Positions 12,672 through 15,227 of a stretch of 15,227 bases of DNA are shown here, piece by piece (within the stretch, counting starts at the first letter, position 1; each line of letters begins with the position of its first letter). The stretch comes from Candidatus Daviesbacteria bacterium (lineage in GTDB: Bacteria > Patescibacteriota > Microgenomatia > Daviesbacterales > UBA10151). Made by a program: the position numbers and the translations under genes. Below the pieces are notes generated by a model. That model was given only the letters and a program-made list of their open reading frames with translations. It ran no database searches and was not told the origin of the DNA. The stretch covers positions 1 to 15,227 of the forward strand of contig JACPKO010000073.1 in assembly GCA_016186985.1 (NCBI GenBank), in the 5' to 3' direction.

Positions 12672-12785
12672 TTTCTAATTTCTAAGTACTCTAATTTCTA
12701 ATCAATGTTAAATGACTAAATTTCTAATTGGGGTTTTAGAAATTGGTATTTTCTTAGGTCAATTAGAAATTAGGTTAATTAGAAA
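12672..12785. repeat. heptamer-word array, inverted pair (dnaX leader)
   Basis: TTTCTAA occurs at 12672, 12679, 12695 and 12721, and its complement TTAGAAA at 12736, 12763 and 12779 (the last two in a 16-bp register with related flanks). It is less regular than the other arrays, as if older. It fills the gap between ybeY and dnaX. Confidence 0.75.
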
Positions 12786-12794
12786 TTCTTGAAG

Positions 12795-13211
12795 TTAGTC
12801 ATGGTGAACTCCCAGAAGATGCCTTGTGCCGTGCTCTACCAAAAACCTCAATTCTTCCTCCACTGACACTCCTTCCAGGGCTGCGTCTTTAATTATTTGA
12901 GGATAAGAAATCATGATATCGCCAAGCCGCAAAACCTTATCAGGCGATTTAACGAACCCGACTTTCGGGATATGCTGCAAGCTTGAGCTGGTTGAAGGAT
13001 CTTCAAACGCAAAAGATAAAATATTTGTGCTGGAATCCTGGTCCCGGAATTTCTTGTTGATCTCATGCATTTTCCGGTCACCGACAACAGTAATCCCAAT
13101 TTCCAGATTACCGTGTACCCTGTGCTGTTTTAAAATCTCAAGAACAGTTGCCTGGATGCCTAACTTATTAACCGGATATCTTGGGTCTGAATTTACAATT
13201 ATGCTAATCAT
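12795..13211 (-). CDS. ybeY: endoribonuclease YbeY (rRNA maturation factor)
   Basis: Metal-dependent RNase of 138 residues needed for 16S rRNA 3' maturation and ribosome quality control. The metal site HGTRHLLGVHH gives H127, H131 and H137 in the family's H-x3-H-x5-H spacing. FRDQDSSTNILSFAFE and LRLGDIMIS are the other two conserved blocks. Two oddities: the protein stops one residue after the last metal histidine, lacking the usual short C-terminal helix; and the stretch between LSF and LGD is about 20 residues longer than usual (DPSTSSSLQHIPKVGFVKSPDK). The first part of that stretch resembles in-frame PSTSSGQ-type inserts. Upstream yqeY ends 12 nt before the ATG at 13211, so the two are likely co-transcribed, with rpsU ahead. 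Confidence 0.93.
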   Translation of the reverse strand: MISIIVNSDPRYPVNKLGIQATVLEILKQHRVHGNLEIGITVVGDRKMHEINKKFRDQDSSTNILSFAFEDPSTSSSLQHIPKVGFVKSPDKVLRLGDIMISYPQIIKDAALEGVSVEEELRFLVEHGTRHLLGVHHD

Positions 13212-13223
13212 TTTAAATCTACC

Positions 13224-13664
13224 TTATGACAGTTTTTCCCTAACTAAAGTGCTTACCCTTGCTCCCTCCACCCTTTGACCAACTTTCCCCATTACTGCAC
13301 CTATTACCTTGCCCATGTCTGCAGGAGTTTTCGCACCTGTATTAGTTATAACTTCATCTATAACTTTAGTCAACTCCTCATCTGAGATTTGCTCCGGCAG
13401 ATAAGTTTGCAGTATAGCAAGTTCTGCCTCTTCTTTTGACGCTAAATCTGCTCTATTACCTTTATTAAAGCTTTCTATCGACTCTTTACGCTTTTTAGCT
13501 TCTTTTTGGATAACAGCAATAATATCTTCATCAGAAAGAGAATCTGTAACCTTAGCAACTTTAGTGTAAGTCAGCTCGGATAAAAGCAGCCTTAAAGTTG
13601 CAACTTTAACCTCATCTCTACTGAGTTGCGCTTGTTTTAAGTCTTCCCGGAGTTTATCTTCCAT
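13224..13664 (-). CDS. yqeY: GatB/YqeY domain protein
   Basis: 146 residues, the normal length for this helical family, which resembles the tail domain of the GatB subunit of Glu-tRNA amidotransferase; a tRNA-linked role is assumed for the family but not proven. Recognisable blocks are LREDLKQAQLSRDEVKVATLR at the start, IIAVIQKEAKKRKESIESF in the middle, EEAELAILQTYLPEQISDEEL, and the C-terminal DMGKVIGAVMGKVGQRVEGARVS, where Lys and Gly residues are conserved. It lies between rpsU and ybeY; rpsU-yqeY adjacency is common in bacteria. The ATG at 13664 has no Shine-Dalgarno, and a heptamer array begins 9 nt upstream. Confidence 0.95.
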   Translation of the reverse strand: MEDKLREDLKQAQLSRDEVKVATLRLLLSELTYTKVAKVTDSLSDEDIIAVIQKEAKKRKESIESFNKGNRADLASKEEAELAILQTYLPEQISDEELTKVIDEVITNTGAKTPADMGKVIGAVMGKVGQRVEGARVSTLVREKLS

Positions 13665-13673
13665 TTGAATTAA

Positions 13674-13775
13674 ATACGAAATTCGAATATTGAAATTCGA
13701 AACAAATTCAAAATTCTAATTTTTTAATTTTTAAACATTCAATATTGTTTCGTATTTCGGATTTCGTGCTTCGAA
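13674..13775. repeat. heptamer-word array, inverted pair (rpsU-yqeY junction)
   Basis: Left arm: ATACGAA, ATTCGAA, TATTGAA, ATTCGAA at 13674-13701. Right arm: TTTCGTA, TTTCGGA, TTTCGTG, CTTCGAA at 13748-13775, which read as NNNCGAA words on the other strand. It fills the gap between the rpsU stop (13782) and the yqeY start (13664). Confidence 0.9.
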
Positions 13776-13781
13776 TTTGGA

Positions 13782-13985
13782 TTAGCTATTAGCTAACCTT
13801 TTTGCTCTTCTGATTTTTCTTTCGCGTTCTGCCAGTCGCTCCTTGCGCTTTTCAGAATTCTTTTTATGAAACATAATATCGCGGTATTCCTGGACAACCT
13901 TGTCCATAAGCACCCTTTTTTGGAACTTTCGGATTACAGCATCGCTGTTATCGTTTGGCCCGGCTTTAACTATAATTGATGACAT
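13782..13985 (-). CDS. rpsU: 30S ribosomal protein S21
   Basis: Small basic ribosomal protein. SSIIVKAGPNDNSDAVIRKFQKRV is the S21 N-terminus, and the Arg/Lys-rich C-terminal helix (KRKERLAERERKIRRAKR) is typical. I chose the ATG at 13985, giving 67 residues; the frame is open for seven more codons to a TTG, but these are translated repeat DNA. S21 helps mRNA binding near the anti-Shine-Dalgarno end of 16S rRNA. A strong promoter (14103-14131) and a perfect AAGGAGGTG (14084-14092) lie upstream, but a heptamer array of roughly 80 bp separates that site from the ATG, and nothing closer replaces it. Confidence 0.93.
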   Translation of the reverse strand: MSSIIVKAGPNDNSDAVIRKFQKRVLMDKVVQEYRDIMFHKKNSEKRKERLAERERKIRRAKRLANS

Positions 13986-13993
13986 ACAAATAA

Positions 13994-14075
13994 GTTCAAA
14001 ATTCAAAGGTCAAAGGTCAAAGGTCAAAATTCAAAATTGAATACCAACTGCACTTTGCACTTTAAACTTTTAACT
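13994..14075. repeat. heptamer-word array, inverted pair (rpsU leader)
   Basis: Left arm: seven words in exact register at 13994-14042 (GTTCAAA, ATTCAAA, GGTCAAA three times, ATTCAAA, ATTGAAT). Right arm: CTGCACT, TTGCACT, TTAAACT, TTTAACT at 14048-14075 in the opposite sense. It is the longest single arm in the window and lies between the Shine-Dalgarno and the start of rpsU. Confidence 0.9.
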
Positions 14076-14083
14076 GTTAAAAA

Positions 14084-14092
14084 CACCTCCTT
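14084..14092 (-). promoter_or_regulatory. orphan Shine-Dalgarno upstream of rpsU
   Basis: AAGGAGGTG on the minus strand is complementary to the 3' end of 16S rRNA over its whole length, yet no ATG lies within 15 nt; the rpsU ATG is about 98 nt downstream, beyond the array at 13994-14075. No convincing small ORF begins at proper spacing. Confidence 0.65.
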
Positions 14093-14102
14093 AATGCCCT
14101 AT

Positions 14103-14131
14103 ATTATACTCCAAAACATTTTGACTAACAA
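14103..14131 (-). promoter_or_regulatory. promoter of rpsU (TTGTTA-N17-TATAAT)
   Basis: TTGTTA at 14126-14131 and a perfect TATAAT at 14103-14108, 17 bp apart on the minus strand. The transcript would start near 14095, a few bases ahead of the orphan Shine-Dalgarno, and probably covers rpsU, yqeY and ybeY. Confidence 0.7.
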
Positions 14132-14157
14132 TTTAGGAAATTTTGAATAAAATTTTG

Positions 14158-14175
14158 CGTAGCAATACGTAGCAA
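14158..14175. repeat. CGTAGCAA direct repeat upstream of the rpsU promoter
   Basis: CGTAGCAA at 14158-14165 and 14168-14175, spaced by 10 bp start to start, so both lie on the same DNA face. They are 27 bp upstream of the rpsU -35 box. The arrangement fits a regulator site; the neighbouring winged-helix-like gene is a candidate, but this is speculation. The second copy overlaps the hairpin at 14172-14188. Confidence 0.35.
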
Positions 14176-14188
14176 CCTGAAAGGTTGC
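14172..14188 (-). terminator. hairpin downstream of the winged-helix gene
   Basis: GCAACCT (14172-14178) and AGGTTGC (14182-14188) form a perfect 7-bp stem with a 3-nt loop, 9 nt after the stop of the gene ending at 14197. There is no immediate T-run after the stem on the minus strand, so it is at best a weak intrinsic terminator or an mRNA end-protecting stem. Confidence 0.4.
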
Positions 14189-14196
14189 AGGCTAAT

Positions 14197-14634
14197 TTAA
14201 GGGTTTTGAGGATGAAGGCGTTGCTGAAGCCCATTAATAATATCCCCAATGAGATGTTCTGGCACACTTTCTACGAATGCACCAATTGTGGATTCATTTC
14301 TAGCCTTTTCTATCCTCACAAAGACTTCAGCTAAACCATTGTAAGTCACTGTACCTAATCGGGTTGATTGGACCATATTAACCCTACCCCGACCTCTTTC
14401 TCTAGTTTGCGTAACTAAACCAACCCTTGTTAAATCATCTATTTCTTTGTGGAACGATGAGAATGGAACTTCTGAAACACCTCTAATTTCACAAAGTCTT
14501 GCGCGCAGATTCGTCATGGACAAACCATCTGGAGATGCAACAATATCACCAAGCAATACCCCTTTTTCAGGGTGAGTTACTTGTCGCAAAATATCTATAA
14601 TATGTGGATTTAAATAAGCTTTTCGGTCTGGCAT
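14197..14634 (-). CDS. winged-helix-like putative transcriptional regulator
   Basis: 145 residues from the ATG at 14634. The fold pattern is helix, then LSMTNLRARLCEIRG (helix-turn), then VPFSSFHKEIDDLTRVGLVTQ (likely recognition helix), then a Gly/Arg-rich hairpin RERGRGRVNMVQSTRLG that would be the wing, then a C-terminal helix pair. This resembles PadR/ArsR/MarR-type winged-helix proteins but I cannot name the family. No metal-binding or ligand motif stands out. Longer in-frame reading to a TTG at 14673 is unlikely, because that TTG is the first half of the -35 box. The promoter at 14645-14673 gives a leader of only 3-5 nt. It sits between tig and rpsU. Confidence 0.65.
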   Translation of the reverse strand: MPDRKAYLNPHIIDILRQVTHPEKGVLLGDIVASPDGLSMTNLRARLCEIRGVSEVPFSSFHKEIDDLTRVGLVTQTRERGRGRVNMVQSTRLGTVTYNGLAEVFVRIEKARNESTIGAFVESVPEHLIGDIINGLQQRLHPQNP

Positions 14635-14644
14635 ATTTGAAGGA

Positions 14645-14673
14645 ATTATATCAAAGAATACATCGAAATGCAA
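14645..14673 (-). promoter_or_regulatory. promoter of the winged-helix gene (TTGCAT-N17-TATAAT)
   Basis: TTGCAT (14668-14673) and a perfect TATAAT (14645-14650) on the minus strand, 17 bp apart. The -10 box ends 11 nt before the ATG at 14634, so the transcript is nearly leaderless. This decides the start codon of the gene. Confidence 0.65.
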
Positions 14674-14681
14674 CTTATAGG

Positions 14682-15227
14682 TTATTTAACTATGGTCTTG
14701 AGAAGATTTAGGGTTTTTGTCTGCCTTAATGCGTGTCTGAGGTGCATTTGAGGCTCCTGCTGGGTGAATTGCTGCTTCACACGGTTATCCTGAATTTTAT
14801 CAATTTCAGCCTGAAGTTCCTGATCAGTAATGTTTACATTTTCCTGTCGGGCAACTTCTGAAAGTCCGAGTTCCATTCTAACGTTTCTCTCAGCCTGAGG
14901 TCTCCATTCGGCTTTTAATTGCTCAACAGTTTTTTTCTGGCCTTTTAAATATTCCTCCATGAGGAGTCCGCGGTCAGAAACATTCCTTTGCAAAGATAAA
15001 AGCATCCTGGCGAGCTCATCCTGGATTAAAACTTCAGGAATATCAACAATTGTGATTTTTTCAACTTCCTGGAGGATTGATTCCTCATAATCAAGCTCGT
15101 TATTGTATTTGGCTTCTGCCTCCAGATCGGTTTTAATTTTTGTTTTAAGTTCTGCTAAAGTGTTTGCGCCCATTTGTTTGGCGAATTCATCATTAGGGGC
15201 AGTTGCAGCAGGTCCCTGTTGAGGTAC
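14682..15227 (-). CDS. tig: trigger factor, C-terminal part (5' end outside the window)
   Basis: Open from the window edge to a TAA at 14682, giving 181 residues; the gene begins beyond 15227. Trigger factor is the ribosome-bound chaperone that meets nascent chains at the exit tunnel. The visible part is the C-terminal helical arm domain: NDEFAKQMGANTLAELKTKI, VDIPEVLIQDELARMLLSL, EEYLKGQKKTVEQLKAEWRP, and the paired helices ending in LRQTKTLNLLKTIVK all match the family. The few residues before this (VPQQGPAATAP) look like a short linker insertion where the PPIase domain joins. The N-terminal ribosome-binding and PPIase domains cannot be seen. Its stop lies 8 nt upstream of the -35 box of the next gene. 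Confidence 0.93.
   Translation of the reverse strand, partial: VPQQGPAATAPNDEFAKQMGANTLAELKTKIKTDLEAEAKYNNELDYEESILQEVEKITIVDIPEVLIQDELARMLLSLQRNVSDRGLLMEEYLKGQKKTVEQLKAEWRPQAERNVRMELGLSEVARQENVNITDQELQAEIDKIQDNRVKQQFTQQEPQMHLRHALRQTKTLNLLKTIVK

Noticed and set aside
12911..13099. Small minus-strand frame within ybeY
   Set aside because: It overlaps ybeY in another frame and has no features of its own.
5343..14075. Repeat arrays as CRISPR
   Set aside because: Units are 7 bp with no unique spacers of 25-40 bp, arms are inverted, and there are no cas genes.
14172..14188. Strong rho-independent terminator
   Set aside because: The stem is good but no T-run follows directly, so it is listed only as a weak candidate.
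1..15227. Alternative genetic code with TGA as glycine
   Set aside because: TGA ends at least two genes at the expected place (dnaX and the 3467-3829 gene), and no family-conserved glycine falls on TGA.

Overview
The window looks like a piece of the core genome of a Candidate Phyla Radiation (Patescibacteria) bacterium, probably Microgenomates-like. This placement is inferred, not proven. The evidence is: moderately AT-rich DNA; compact and slightly divergent housekeeping proteins; TGA used as an ordinary stop (gene 3467-3829 and dnaX), which argues against the recoded Gracilibacteria/Absconditabacteria lineages; few Shine-Dalgarno sequences; and short GC-rich palindromes inserted in frame that encode PAGRQG / PAGQAG, a peptide I associate with CPR proteins. 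All 19 genes I can support lie on the minus strand, so transcription runs from high to low coordinates.

In transcription order: trigger factor C-terminus (tig, cut by the window end), a winged-helix-like protein, rpsU (S21), yqeY, ybeY, dnaX, glyA, folD, a purN-like formyltransferase, ybaB/ebfC, a CPBP-type membrane protease with a twin-arginine-like segment, recR, a Gln/Glu-rich coiled-coil protein, cysS, a small unknown gene, rarA, cmk, uppP and the N-terminal part of an M16 zinc peptidase (cut by the window start). Themes are translation and ribosome maturation (rpsU, ybeY, yqeY, cysS, tig), replication and recombination (dnaX, ybaB, recR, rarA), one-carbon/folate metabolism (glyA, folD, purN-like) and envelope or proteolysis (uppP, M16, CPBP). 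The dnaX-ybaB-recR grouping known from many bacteria is present but split: the one-carbon genes sit between dnaX and ybaB, and the protease between ybaB and recR.

The most striking feature is not a gene. Most junctions between genes, and three places inside genes (two in dnaX, one in folD), carry arrays of 7-bp words. Each locus has its own word, but the 7-bp period is shared, and most loci have two arms that are reverse-complement versions of each other. The arrays begin about 6-16 nt upstream of start codons, run into stop codons (cmk, folD), supply a -35 box (cysS) and in one case separate a perfect Shine-Dalgarno from its gene (rpsU). I know of no name for this family in CPR genomes.

A second unexplained element is a pair of ~55-nt structured repeats (618-672 and 9571-9626) in the leaders of the M16 gene and folD. 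They show compensatory changes and fold better on the strand opposite to the genes. Several promoters (rarA, cysS, winged-helix gene, glyA) lie so close to the ATG that nearly leaderless mRNAs are likely; in two cases the upstream gene's TGA stop lies inside the next gene's -35 box.
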